DNA of 40,586 nucleotides from an uncultured Bacteroidales bacterium (GTDB taxonomy: Bacteria > Bacteroidota > Bacteroidia > Bacteroidales > Lentimicrobiaceae): contig CALCQV010000085.1 of NCBI GenBank assembly GCA_937894795.1, positions 1-40,586 of the forward strand, written 5' to 3'. The translations under genes were made by a program, and so were the position numbers. Shown one piece after another: positions 24,571 through 33,235 of this stretch. Positions within the stretch are counted from its first letter, which is position 1. Each line of letters opens with the position of its first letter. The notes below the pieces were generated by a model that saw only the letters and a program-made list of their open reading frames with translations, searched no databases and was not told the DNA's origin.

Positions 24571-25830
24571 ATGAATGAATCAATAAATATTTGCATCATC
24601 GGACTCGGATATGTAGGTTTGCCATTGGCAGTTGAATTTGGAAAGAAATATCCGGTAAAAGGATTTGACATCAATCAGAAGAGAATTGACGAACTGAAGA
24701 ATGGGCACGACCGCACATTGGAAACATCTGATGAGGATTTAAAAGCAGCCATTCATCTGGAATATACCACCTCATTGGAAGATATCAGAAAATGCAATTA
24801 CTATATTATAACTGTCCCTACCCCAATTGATCATCATAAGAGACCTGATCTTACTCCACTCATTAAAGCGTCAGAAACTGTTGGAAAAGTTCTGGGTAAA
24901 GGTGACATAGTAATTTATGAGTCAACGGTATACCCTGGTGCCACAGAGGAGGAATGCGTTCCTGTATTGGAAAAATTCAGCAACCTTAAATTCAATGTTG
25001 ATTTTTATTGCGGCTATTCGCCTGAACGCATTAATCCCGGCGATAAGGTACATACTGTTACCAAGATTTTAAAGGTTACTTCGGGTTCTACTCCTGATAT
25101 TGCTATAAAAGTCGATAATCTTTACAAGAGCATCATTGTTGCCGGAACTTACATGGCATCAAGTATAAAAGTTGCCGAAGCTGCCAAGGTAATTGAAAAC
25201 TCACAACGTGATATAAATATTGCTTTTGTGAATGAGCTTTCATTGATTTTCAATAAGATAGGTATAGATACCCAGGAGGTATTGCAAGCGGCAGGTACTA
25301 AATGGAATTTCCTGAAGTTCTTCCCCGGATTAGTTGGCGGTCATTGCATTGGTGTTGATCCATATTATCTTACTCACAAGGCCCAGGAGCTGGGTTATAA
25401 TCCAGAAATTATTCTGGCAGGCCGCCGACTTAACGATAATATGGGATTCTATGTTGCTAACCGTGTTATTAAGAAAATGATTCAGCGTGGGCATACTATT
25501 GCAGGAAGCAATATTCTTGTTCTTGGCATTACCTTCAAAGAAAACTGTCCTGATATCCGCAACTCAAGAGTCATTGATCTAATAAGGGAATTTCAGGAAT
25601 ACTCTTGTAAGGTTGATGTATATGATCCCTGGGCAGATGCCGCAGAAGTAAAACACGAATATGATGTTGATCTTTGCGCCGAACCAAGGAAAGGCTATGA
25701 TGCAATAGTATTGGCGGTTGCTCACAACGAGTTTCTGAATATTGATTTCATTGGATTGGGCAATGGCAATACAGTTATTTATGACATCAAGGGCCTACTC
25801 GATAAGAGTATGGTCGATGAAAGGCTCTAA
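24571..25830 (+). CDS. wbpA: WbpA/TviB-like UDP-GlcNAc 6-dehydrogenase
   Basis: A UDP-sugar dehydrogenase that oxidises C-6 of UDP-N-acetylglucosamine to the uronic acid with two NAD. The N-terminal Rossmann motif is GLGYVGLPLA (11-20). TVPTPIDHHKRPDLTPL, ESTVYPGATEEECVP, YSPERINPGDK and VAEAAKVIENSQRDINIAFVNEL follow the TviB/WbpA pattern closely. The catalytic Cys259 is in GGHCIGVDPYYL. The C-terminal UDP-binding domain contains GITFKENCPDIRNSRV. The 419-residue length is normal. The glucose and mannosamine dehydrogenase branches are less likely because of the very close TviB-like segments. It lies 85 bases downstream of the WbpB-like gene and is convergent with apbE. Confidence 0.91.
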   Translation: MNESINICIIGLGYVGLPLAVEFGKKYPVKGFDINQKRIDELKNGHDRTLETSDEDLKAAIHLEYTTSLEDIRKCNYYIITVPTPIDHHKRPDLTPLIKASETVGKVLGKGDIVIYESTVYPGATEEECVPVLEKFSNLKFNVDFYCGYSPERINPGDKVHTVTKILKVTSGSTPDIAIKVDNLYKSIIVAGTYMASSIKVAEAAKVIENSQRDINIAFVNELSLIFNKIGIDTQEVLQAAGTKWNFLKFFPGLVGGHCIGVDPYYLTHKAQELGYNPEIILAGRRLNDNMGFYVANRVIKKMIQRGHTIAGSNILVLGITFKENCPDIRNSRVIDLIREFQEYSCKVDVYDPWADAAEVKHEYDVDLCAEPRKGYDAIVLAVAHNEFLNIDFIGLGNGNTVIYDIKGLLDKSMVDERL

Positions 25831-25895
25831 GTTGTTTCGGAACCTCTTGCTATTATACTCTTAACCAAGGTAGATTCTATGTAAGGTTAGCGTAT

Positions 25896-26933
25896 TTATT
25901 CAGCTTTGTCTAAAGGGAAGCCATCACTTGACCATATTGACAATACTCCATTATTATCGTAGATGATATAAGCTTCCAAGTTAGTATTTTCTTTCAGGAA
26001 CAGTTTAGCTTTTTCAAGGCCCATAACCATAAATGCAGTTGCATAAGCATCGGCTGTCATACAATCATCTGCTATAACTGATACGCTCAAGACAGAATGC
26101 TCAACCGGGAAACCGGTAGCAGGGTCAATGGTATGCGAGTATTTTTTACCATTCTCTATAATATAACTTCTATAGTTGCCACTGGTAGCAAGTGCTTTGT
26201 TATTTAATGGAACCGCAACTTGTATTGACCGTTCATCCATTGCATTTTCTGTTGGTTTCTCAATTGCAACTCTCCAGGATGTTCCGTTAGTTTTTTTTCC
26301 TTTCCCAAGCACTTCTCCGCCCACATCTATAAGATAATTTTCTATACCCTTGCTTTCAAGGAACTTACCGATTAAATCACATGTATACCCTTGGGCTATG
26401 GCATTAAAGTCAATCATCATCCTGGGATCTTCCTTATACAACTGTTTATCCACAAGTTTAATCTTATGATATCCAACCAAGGGCAGCAAACTGTCAACCA
26501 TGACGGAATCAACCTTACTGCGCTCTGTATAGCCAAACCCCCAGACATTTACCAAAGGCATAACGGTTATGTCAAATGCACCATTGGTGAGTTCTGATAC
26601 TTCCATAGACTTATTGAACACAGTCTCAAATATCTGGTCAGCTTCAACGGTACTATCATTTCTGTTGAACCTTGAGATTACTGACTCTTTTGAATAGACA
26701 GAGGCCGATAAGTCAAAACTTCTGAACAGGCTGTCCATTTGAATCTGAAAATTTCTTGAAAAGGCATCATAATAGGTAATTGCATAATATGTGCCCTGGG
26801 CTTCACCCCTAAAGCTAACAGGCTCCTGATTCTTCTTACAAGATATAAGTAACATGGGTATTAGGATAACACCCATGATTAACAACCGGTAAACATTCTT
26901 TACATTAAAGGTAGAGTTGATAATGCATTTCAT
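25896..26933 (-). CDS. apbE: FAD:protein FMN transferase, lipoprotein
   Basis: ApbE attaches FMN from FAD through a phosphoester bond to threonines in NqrB and NqrC (or RnfD/RnfG) outside the inner membrane. The signal ends in LLISC with Cys32 as lipid anchor; Met20 is an alternative start that keeps the lipobox. Family motifs are RGEAQGTYYAITYYD, DFNAIAQGYTCDLIG, LIDVGGEVLGKG, SHTIDPATGFPVE and the Mg-binding DDCMTADAYATAF. The 345-residue length is normal. It is the last gene of the nqr cluster, 209 bases after nqrF, with a weak terminator-like hairpin (26986-27006) in between, so it may be transcribed partly apart. Its substrates, NqrB and NqrC, are encoded in the same cluster. Confidence 0.95.
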   Translation of the reverse strand: MKCIINSTFNVKNVYRLLIMGVILIPMLLISCKKNQEPVSFRGEAQGTYYAITYYDAFSRNFQIQMDSLFRSFDLSASVYSKESVISRFNRNDSTVEADQIFETVFNKSMEVSELTNGAFDITVMPLVNVWGFGYTERSKVDSVMVDSLLPLVGYHKIKLVDKQLYKEDPRMMIDFNAIAQGYTCDLIGKFLESKGIENYLIDVGGEVLGKGKKTNGTSWRVAIEKPTENAMDERSIQVAVPLNNKALATSGNYRSYIIENGKKYSHTIDPATGFPVEHSVLSVSVIADDCMTADAYATAFMVMGLEKAKLFLKENTNLEAYIIYDNNGVLSIWSSDGFPLDKAE

Positions 26934-26981
26934 TACAAATAGAGTTAAATAAGCTTACGAAACTAAACAATTATTCAATAA

Positions 26982-27006
26982 CAAAAGCCCTGCTATTCAC
27001 AGGGCT
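26982..27006 (-). terminator. Terminator-like hairpin after nqrF
   Basis: On the minus strand AGCCCTG and CAGGGCT form a 7-bp perfect stem with a 7-base loop, followed by only four T and then GTT. It lies about 135 bases past nqrF and 50 before apbE, so it may reduce read-through into apbE. Confidence 0.5.
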
Positions 27007-27142
27007 CTGCTATATATATTCGAAATATTCACACTCATCAGAATCGATATGGTGGGTCTATAGAAAAAAACCATTTACTATACGATGACCTCCCTTTTAA
27101 TTTATTGAATGGATTACTCCATCAGGATAAAAGAAAGATTAA

Positions 27143-28387
27143 TTAACCACCAAAATCGTCGTATGCAATATTCTCTTTGGGTACACCAAGATTATCAAGC
27201 ATTTTAAATACTGCTGAGTTCATCATTGGTGGGCCACAAAGGTAGTATTCAATATCTTCAGGCTCTGCATGTTTATTAAGATAGTTATCAAGAACTACCT
27301 GATGTATAAAACCTACATAGCCTTCCCAATTATCTTCAGGTAATGGCTCAGAGAGAGCTATATTGAATTTAAAATTTGGAAAATCCTTTTCAATATCCCT
27401 AAAATCCTTCTCGTAGAACACTTCCCTTAAGGAGCGTGCACCATACCAATACGACACTTTACGATTTGTTTTGGCAGTGTGGAATAAATGGAAAATATGA
27501 GAACGCAGAGGTGCCATACCTGCTCCACCACCAATGTAAATCATTTCTTTCTCGGTTGGCTTAATATGGAACTCACCATAAGGACCTGAAACCATAACCT
27601 TATCACCCGGTTTTCTGGAGAAGATATATGATGAACAGATTCCGGGATTAACATTCATAAACTGGTTTTTCGATCTATCCCATGGTGGAGTGGCAATACG
27701 AATATTAAGCATCACAATATTGCCTTCGGCAGGGTGATTAGCCATAGAATAAGCCCTAAAAATAGGCTCAGGATTTTTCATTTTAAGATTCCACATATTG
27801 AGTTTATCCCAATCGGGTCTGAACTTCTCTTCAATGATCATATCCTTATATTCAACTTCACAAGGGGGAACATCTATCTGAATATAACCTCCTGATTGGA
27901 AATCAAGAACTTCACCTTCAGGCAAGCGCACAACAAACTCTTTAATAAAGGTTGCCACGTTGTTATTGCTAACAACTTCACATTCCCACTTCTTGATACC
28001 AAATATCTCTTTAGGCACACCAATTTTAAGGTCGCCCCTAACTTTTACCTGACAACCTAAACGCCAATGGTTCTGCTGTTCCTTACGGGTAAAGTAGCCT
28101 TGCTCAGTAGGCAATATCTCACCGGCACCTTCAAACACCTGACAGCGACACATGGCGCAGGTACCTCCACCTCCGCAGGCTGATGGAAGATATATCTTCT
28201 CATTTGCCAATGTAGAAAGCAATGATCCACCGGGTGACACTTCCAGTTCCTTCTCATCATTGATAAGAATCTTTACATTGCCTGGAGGTGTAAGTTTAGC
28301 TCTAACCCAGAGAAGAACTGCCACCAGGAGCAGAATTACAACCAGGAATACTGCAATACTTATTAGAATTATTGATCCCGTTCCCAT
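27143..28387 (-). CDS. nqrF: Na+-NQR subunit F, NADH-oxidising
   Basis: The electron entry subunit, which oxidises NADH by FAD and passes electrons to a [2Fe-2S] centre. One membrane helix lies at residues 5-28. A ferredoxin domain follows with cysteines 71, 77, 80 and 112 (ACGGGGTCAMCRC and RLGCQV). The FAD-binding segment has FRAYSMANHP and the NAD-binding segment GGGAGMAPLRSHIFHLF and YYLCGPPMM. It ends in AYDDFGG, typical of NqrF. The 414-residue length is normal. It is the last nqr gene, 33 bases after nqrE. Confidence 0.97.
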   Translation of the reverse strand: MGTGSIILISIAVFLVVILLLVAVLLWVRAKLTPPGNVKILINDEKELEVSPGGSLLSTLANEKIYLPSACGGGGTCAMCRCQVFEGAGEILPTEQGYFTRKEQQNHWRLGCQVKVRGDLKIGVPKEIFGIKKWECEVVSNNNVATFIKEFVVRLPEGEVLDFQSGGYIQIDVPPCEVEYKDMIIEEKFRPDWDKLNMWNLKMKNPEPIFRAYSMANHPAEGNIVMLNIRIATPPWDRSKNQFMNVNPGICSSYIFSRKPGDKVMVSGPYGEFHIKPTEKEMIYIGGGAGMAPLRSHIFHLFHTAKTNRKVSYWYGARSLREVFYEKDFRDIEKDFPNFKFNIALSEPLPEDNWEGYVGFIHQVVLDNYLNKHAEPEDIEYYLCGPPMMNSAVFKMLDNLGVPKENIAYDDFGG

Positions 28388-28420
28388 ATTATTTAAACGT
28401 TCTTTAAAGACAACAAAAAA

Positions 28421-29050
28421 TTACAATTTAATGCCCATGAAGCTCATAAAGGCGATTGCCATAAGCCCCGTAATGATAAAAGTAATACCTAGTCCACGCA
28501 TTGGGGCAGGTACATTTGAATATCGGATTTTCTCTCTGATGGCAGCAATGGCAATAATAGCCAACCACCATCCTACTCCACTGCCCAGACCAAATACTGT
28601 AGCTTCGGCAATTGTTTCATAATCACGCTCCTGCATAAACAAGGCTCCACCCATGATTGCACAGTTAACAGCAATCAACGGTAAAAATATTCCAAGTGAA
28701 TTATATAAAGCAGGAGTAAATTTCTCTACAATCATTTCCACTAACTGAACCATAGCAGCAATAACAGCAATGAACATGATAAAGCTTAGAAAACTAAGAT
28801 CAACATTGGCAAACTCATCACCCATCCATGCGAGGGCTCCTTTTTTGAGCAGGAAATTATCAATGAGATAATTGACAGGAACTGTCACTCCAAGAACAAA
28901 TATTACTGCAATACCCAGCCCCATTGATGTTTTGACTGTCTTTGAAACTGCCAGGTATGAACACATACCCAAAAAGAATGCAAAGATCATGTTGTCGATA
29001 AAGATCGACTTAATAAAAATATTTATCAGATTTTCCATCGTTACAGTCAT
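28421..29050 (-). CDS. nqrE: Na+-NQR subunit E
   Basis: A six-helix inner-membrane subunit homologous to NqrD and RnfA. Together with NqrD it frames the central iron site and takes part in Na+ transfer. The N-terminal segment IFIKSIFIDNMIFAFFLGMC and the middle NCAIMGGALFMQERD, with its conserved cysteine, are typical. The C-terminal part has GSGVGWWLAIIAIAAIREKI. The 209-residue length is normal. The stop of nqrD directly abuts its start, indicating translational coupling. Confidence 0.96.
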   Translation of the reverse strand: MTVTMENLINIFIKSIFIDNMIFAFFLGMCSYLAVSKTVKTSMGLGIAVIFVLGVTVPVNYLIDNFLLKKGALAWMGDEFANVDLSFLSFIMFIAVIAAMVQLVEMIVEKFTPALYNSLGIFLPLIAVNCAIMGGALFMQERDYETIAEATVFGLGSGVGWWLAIIAIAAIREKIRYSNVPAPMRGLGITFIITGLMAIAFMSFMGIKL

Positions 29051-29704
29051 TTATGATTTATCAACAAGATCAGCATTCTTTGATCTCTGAACCCAGATTA
29101 TTATCCCAACAATAATTAGAGCCATTGGCGGCAATATCATAAAGCCATTATTCACATAACCTGCTGCATAGAATGAATCAGGAATGACCTGCATGCCAAA
29201 TAGTGTTCCTGAGCCGAACAACTCCCTAAAAAAGGCTACAATAATCAATATTAATCCATAACCTAATCCATTACCCACGCCATCAAGAAATGAAGGCCAT
29301 GGCTTGTTGGCCATTGCAAATGCCTCAAGCCTTCCCATAACAATACAGTTAGTAATAATAAGCCCAACAAACACAGAAAGTTGTTTGCTGACATCATATA
29401 CATAAGCTTTGAGGAATTGGTCAACCAGAATTACCAATGTGGCAATTACTACAAGTTGGACAATAATACGTATTCTGGGAGGAATAGTATTTCGTAATGA
29501 GGATATAACTAAATTAGAAAAAGCGGTGACGACAATAACTGAAATTGCCATTACAAATGCCGGTTCCAATTTAACAGTAACAGCAAGTGCTGAACAAATT
29601 CCCAAAACCTGAACAGTAATAGGATTATCTTTATTCAGAGGTGCAGTCAGCAATTTCTTGTTTTTCGTTGAAAACAAAGGTTCTCTTACTTTCTCAACTT
29701 TCAT
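29051..29704 (-). CDS. nqrD: Na+-NQR subunit D
   Basis: A six-helix inner-membrane subunit homologous to NqrE and RnfE. The segment NPITVQVLGICSALAVTVKLEPA contains the first half-channel cysteine, and LIITNCIVMGRLEAFAM contains the second, the same pattern as in NqrE with inverted topology. The C-terminal helix reads MILPPMALIIVGIIIW. The 217-residue length is normal. Its ATG overlaps the nqrC stop by four bases and its stop abuts nqrE, so translation is coupled on both sides. Confidence 0.96.
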   Translation of the reverse strand: MKVEKVREPLFSTKNKKLLTAPLNKDNPITVQVLGICSALAVTVKLEPAFVMAISVIVVTAFSNLVISSLRNTIPPRIRIIVQLVVIATLVILVDQFLKAYVYDVSKQLSVFVGLIITNCIVMGRLEAFAMANKPWPSFLDGVGNGLGYGLILIIVAFFRELFGSGTLFGMQVIPDSFYAAGYVNNGFMILPPMALIIVGIIIWVQRSKNADLVDKS

Positions 29705-30459
29705 TTCCTGTGGTTTTTAATGTATGTAATGTAGTTTGACAGGTTATTCTTAATCATAGCATCAACGCCCATGCTTGTGATTGTACCTCCTGAAATGGCA
29801 TCTACACCATGGATAGGATCGATATTAGAGTTTGCCACTCCACCTTTAACAATGTTTATTGAGGTAAATTCGCCATTATCGTCAAATATCTTTTTACCGG
29901 GAAATTGATCTTCAAAAATGGGAGTTGAAATTTCGGCACCTAATCCCGGGGTTTCTCCCTTATGTCCAAAGCTAATACCTTCAATAGTAGAAAAGTCGCT
30001 TTTCAGGGTCATATTACCCCAAACCGGTCCCCATAATCCATTTCCCTGTAAAGGGATAATATATAAAGTATCCATTCCTTTTACACAGATATAGAGAGGG
30101 AAAACAGGCTTTTGTGTAGTCTTACCTACAGCTGCATCCTGCTTTATCTTTAATTCCGCTTTGAGATCTGTTGTAAATGCTCTTCTGTCGCCGGTAATGA
30201 ATTTTCCTTTACTGTAAACTCCCACTTCTTCACCGGCTTCATTAATCACAACTTCCTTTATGATATGCTTATCATACAATGCTTCGGCATTAGCAGTAGT
30301 TGACTCAATTTTAGCTGACATAAGCATATCCTGGATTTTCTCAACCTTGATATTCTTATCTTGAGCAGGTTGCAACAATATAGCGGCAGCCGACAAGAGT
30401 GCTGCAACCAGAATCACCATTACAGCCGAATACTTGAAAATATAACTGTTACTGAACAT
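29701..30459 (-). CDS. nqrC: Na+-NQR subunit C, FMN-bearing
   Basis: A subunit with one membrane helix (about residues 11-29) and a periplasmic FMN-binding domain. FMN is joined by ApbE to a threonine in the motif S-G-[AG]-T-x-T-S: here SGGTITS, with Thr226 as acceptor. GHKGETPGLGAEIS and GLWGPVWGNM are further family markers. The 252-residue length is normal. It overlaps nqrD by four bases and starts 32 bases after nqrB. The glycine in SGGT, where Vibrio has alanine, leaves the acceptor threonine intact. Confidence 0.96.
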   Translation of the reverse strand: MFSNSYIFKYSAVMVILVAALLSAAAILLQPAQDKNIKVEKIQDMLMSAKIESTTANAEALYDKHIIKEVVINEAGEEVGVYSKGKFITGDRRAFTTDLKAELKIKQDAAVGKTTQKPVFPLYICVKGMDTLYIIPLQGNGLWGPVWGNMTLKSDFSTIEGISFGHKGETPGLGAEISTPIFEDQFPGKKIFDDNGEFTSINIVKGGVANSNIDPIHGVDAISGGTITSMGVDAMIKNNLSNYITYIKNHRK

Positions 30460-30491
30460 CTTCTTCTTTTTTAGATTAATGTGTAGTGATA

Positions 30492-31673
30492 TTAAACAGT
30501 TTGAGGTTTAGCATCCATTGCATTATTCTTCCTGGTGCGTTTTAACCTGCGCTTAATGTTTGATTCAACCACATAGTGATCAATTAACGGAGCAAATACA
30601 TTCATTAGAAGTATTGCAAGCATCATACCTTCAGGATAGGCGGGATTGAATACTCTAATCAGTACTGCAACCACCCCAATGAAGAAGCCATACCATATTT
30701 TACCCATGCCTGTCTGGGCTGCGGTTACCGGGTCTGTCGCCATATAAACGGTTCCAAAGGCAAATCCGCCCATCACCAGGTGGTAATAGAAAGGTATTTC
30801 CATATATGCATTCAGGCCAATTATTTTACCCAATATCCCCATGAATAAACCACCGGCAACTACCGACAACATAATGCGCAGACTGCCTATACCTGTAACT
30901 GCCAATATAACAGCACCAATGAGAATCGCCAATGTTGATGTTTCTCCAATTGATCCGGGTATAAATCCAAAGAACATATCAGCAAAAGAATGTGAGAATG
31001 TCACTGTTCCGTCACCTGTACCTAAAGCAGCTTCTGCTAAAGGTGTAGCCCCTGAAAAAGTATCAGCTTTCTCGGCAATCCATACTTTCTCACCCGACAT
31101 GCTTGCCGGATAAGCAAAGAAGAGGAATGCACGAGCCGTAAGTGCCGGATTTAGAATATTCATGCCAGTACCACCAAAAACCTCTTTACCTATGATAACA
31201 GCAAAAGCGGTTGCCACTGCTACCATCCATAAAGGTATATCAGGAGGGAGCACTAAGGGAATAAGCATTCCTGATACCAGAAATCCTTCATTGACTTCAT
31301 GATGGCGGTATTGTGCAAAAATGAACTCAATACCAAGACCAACAACATACGAAACAACCACTATTGGAATCACTTTCCAGGCTCCGTAAGCTACTTTAGC
31401 CCAGAAGCCTGTTTCAATTGCATGAGAAAGAAAATGCTGATAACCTACATTCCAGATACCAAATAAAAGTGTTGGAATCAATGCTATCACCACAACGCTC
31501 ATTGTGCGTTTCATATCTATACTATCCCTTATATGACTTCCGCTTTGAGTGGTATGGTCAGGCACAAAGAGAAATGTCTCAAAGGCATCAAAAGTGGATT
31601 GAAGCTTCTCATACTTCCCTCCTCTTTGAAATTGCGGTTTAACTTTATCAAGGAATCTTCTCAGTGATCTCAT
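30492..31673 (-). CDS. nqrB: Na+-NQR subunit B, FMN-bearing
   Basis: The large membrane subunit that holds covalent FMN and riboflavin and forms most of the Na+ path. About ten hydrophobic helices follow a 50-residue cytoplasmic N-terminus. The FMN acceptor is Thr210 in TFSGATPLAEA, the classical S-G-A-T motif. GKEVFGGTGMNILNPALTARAFLFFAYP is conserved among NqrB and RnfD, though given here only as a landmark near residues 162-189. GFAFGTVYMATDPVTA is the second such landmark. The 393-residue length is normal. It is 26 bases downstream of nqrA. Confidence 0.96.
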   Translation of the reverse strand: MRSLRRFLDKVKPQFQRGGKYEKLQSTFDAFETFLFVPDHTTQSGSHIRDSIDMKRTMSVVVIALIPTLLFGIWNVGYQHFLSHAIETGFWAKVAYGAWKVIPIVVVSYVVGLGIEFIFAQYRHHEVNEGFLVSGMLIPLVLPPDIPLWMVAVATAFAVIIGKEVFGGTGMNILNPALTARAFLFFAYPASMSGEKVWIAEKADTFSGATPLAEAALGTGDGTVTFSHSFADMFFGFIPGSIGETSTLAILIGAVILAVTGIGSLRIMLSVVAGGLFMGILGKIIGLNAYMEIPFYYHLVMGGFAFGTVYMATDPVTAAQTGMGKIWYGFFIGVVAVLIRVFNPAYPEGMMLAILLMNVFAPLIDHYVVESNIKRRLKRTRKNNAMDAKPQTV

Positions 31674-31699
31674 CCGTGAAATATTATTATAAATGTGTA

Positions 31700-33046
31700 C
31701 TAATTCATTTCTTTACGCATAATCTCCAGTCCTTTTCTTACTAAGGCCTGTATGTTGGTTTTTGACGTATCAATAAACTCAACCAATGCAAAATCTTCAG
31801 GTTCAACCTCATAAATCCCAAGGTTTTCCATCAGGTCGATATCTTCAAATATTATAGCCTTTATCAGCTGCAGTGGCAAAATATCCATAGGAAAGACCTG
31901 TTCAAACTTCCCTGTCATTACATATGCACGCTCTCCCCCATGAAGGTTTGTATCCAGTACAAATGTCTTGTTGGGAGTTAAAAAAGCCGGGAATGATCTT
32001 GATGTACTGAACTTGCTGAATCCGGGCAGTGCCCATCCAAGGAATTCGTGATAATTTCCTTCTTTAATTACTGTAACAAGAGAATCATAAAAGTCAAGGT
32101 AATTGTCAGGCCTTATTTTTGATCCGGTCAACACGTTACCTGAAATGTACCTCACATCGGTGTCGCTCACATTTGATTCTACCATTTTCTTGATACATCC
32201 ACCTCTAATGGTTTTATAGTATCCTGTCTTAATGACTTCTGATCCCGCAAGTGCAACTATAATCTCTGGATTAATGACGCCTTTCAAGAAGAGATAACCA
32301 ATGGTGGCAACATCCTGGGGCTTAATTGTCCAAACAATTTCACCTTTATTAATAGGATCAAGATGATTGATCTGGGTACCAACATTTCCGGCAGGATGAG
32401 GCCCCTTAAACAGGGTGATCTCAACATTCTTTGCATTCAGGAACTCGGGCGCTTTTGTATCCTGACCAATATTCAGATATACCTTACCATCAGTTAATCC
32501 TTTCAAAACATTCAAACCGGTTTGGAACTCATCACCTTTACCGTTTATCACGAAATCATAGTCGGCAGCTAGTGGTGCAGAATCAAAGGCTGAAATGAAG
32601 ATAGACTTTGGTGTTGTGTCAGGATTGGCAATGATGTTGTATGGCCTCTGTCTGATGAGAGTCCATAATCCGCTTTTTAATAGCTTTTCTTTTAACTGTT
32701 CACGTGCTTGGGATTCAGGTTTTGCCGGTTCAAAATCTATTTGCTTATTAACATCCTCAGCTTCAATCCTGATTTCCAGCAATACTCTTTTATCCCCTCT
32801 TTTAATTTCCGTAACCTTGCCACTATGCTGCGCGGTGAATACAATGTTCTCACGAAATTTATCAAAGAATATGGGAGTTCCGGCTTGTACCTGATCTCCT
32901 TCCTTGACGAGCAACCGTGGGAAAACTCCGATAAAATCGGCTGGCTTTATGGCAAAACTTTCTGGTTTGATTACTGATAAGGTTTTCTCGGCAGCTCCTT
33001 TAAGCTTAATATCCAAACCTTTAGTAATTTTGATTGTCTTCGGCAT
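31700..33046 (-). CDS. nqrA: Na+-NQR subunit A
   Basis: The cytoplasmic quinone-associated subunit of NQR, homologous to RnfC but without its iron-sulfur clusters. The N-terminus KITKGLDIKLKGAAEKTL and the segment DFIGVFPRLLVKEGDQVQAGTPIFFDK, spanning about residues 37-63, are typical barrel-sandwich sequences. GPHPAGNVGTQINHLDP and IRGGCIKKMVESNV follow in the middle. The 448-residue length is normal. It is the first gene of the operon, preceded by a -7 box on the minus strand (33087-33094), and is divergent from the type IX plug gene. Confidence 0.96.
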   Translation of the reverse strand: MPKTIKITKGLDIKLKGAAEKTLSVIKPESFAIKPADFIGVFPRLLVKEGDQVQAGTPIFFDKFRENIVFTAQHSGKVTEIKRGDKRVLLEIRIEAEDVNKQIDFEPAKPESQAREQLKEKLLKSGLWTLIRQRPYNIIANPDTTPKSIFISAFDSAPLAADYDFVINGKGDEFQTGLNVLKGLTDGKVYLNIGQDTKAPEFLNAKNVEITLFKGPHPAGNVGTQINHLDPINKGEIVWTIKPQDVATIGYLFLKGVINPEIIVALAGSEVIKTGYYKTIRGGCIKKMVESNVSDTDVRYISGNVLTGSKIRPDNYLDFYDSLVTVIKEGNYHEFLGWALPGFSKFSTSRSFPAFLTPNKTFVLDTNLHGGERAYVMTGKFEQVFPMDILPLQLIKAIIFEDIDLMENLGIYEVEPEDFALVEFIDTSKTNIQALVRKGLEIMRKEMN

Positions 33047-33086
33047 AGTTTATGTTTATCAGACTTTCATAATTTTAGAAGAATGG

Positions 33087-33094
33087 CAAAATTA
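33087..33094 (-). promoter_or_regulatory. Bacteroidota -7 box of the nqr operon
   Basis: Read on the minus strand the bases are TAATTTTG, an exact match to TAnnTTTG, 40 bases before the nqrA start. The -33 element is weak. A second box on the plus strand (33176-33183) serves the divergent gene, so the 189-base gap holds two back-to-back promoters. Confidence 0.45.
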
Positions 33095-33175
33095 ATGTTT
33101 TTAACTTAACAATAATTAGCTTCACAAACTTTTATGTAGATATTTGCATGTATTACTTGATAAGGCTGTAATGCC

Positions 33176-33183
33176 TATCTTTG
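33176..33183 (+). promoter_or_regulatory. Bacteroidota -7 box of the type IX plug gene
   Basis: TATCTTTG fits TAnnTTTG and lies 52 bases before the ATG at 33236. CTTG at 33156-33159 is a possible -33 element, but its spacing of 16 bases is shorter than usual. Confidence 0.45.
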
Positions 33184-33235
33184 TAAAAATATGCTGCATT
33201 AACAAAATCAATATAGTATTGTTCATCGATTCACA

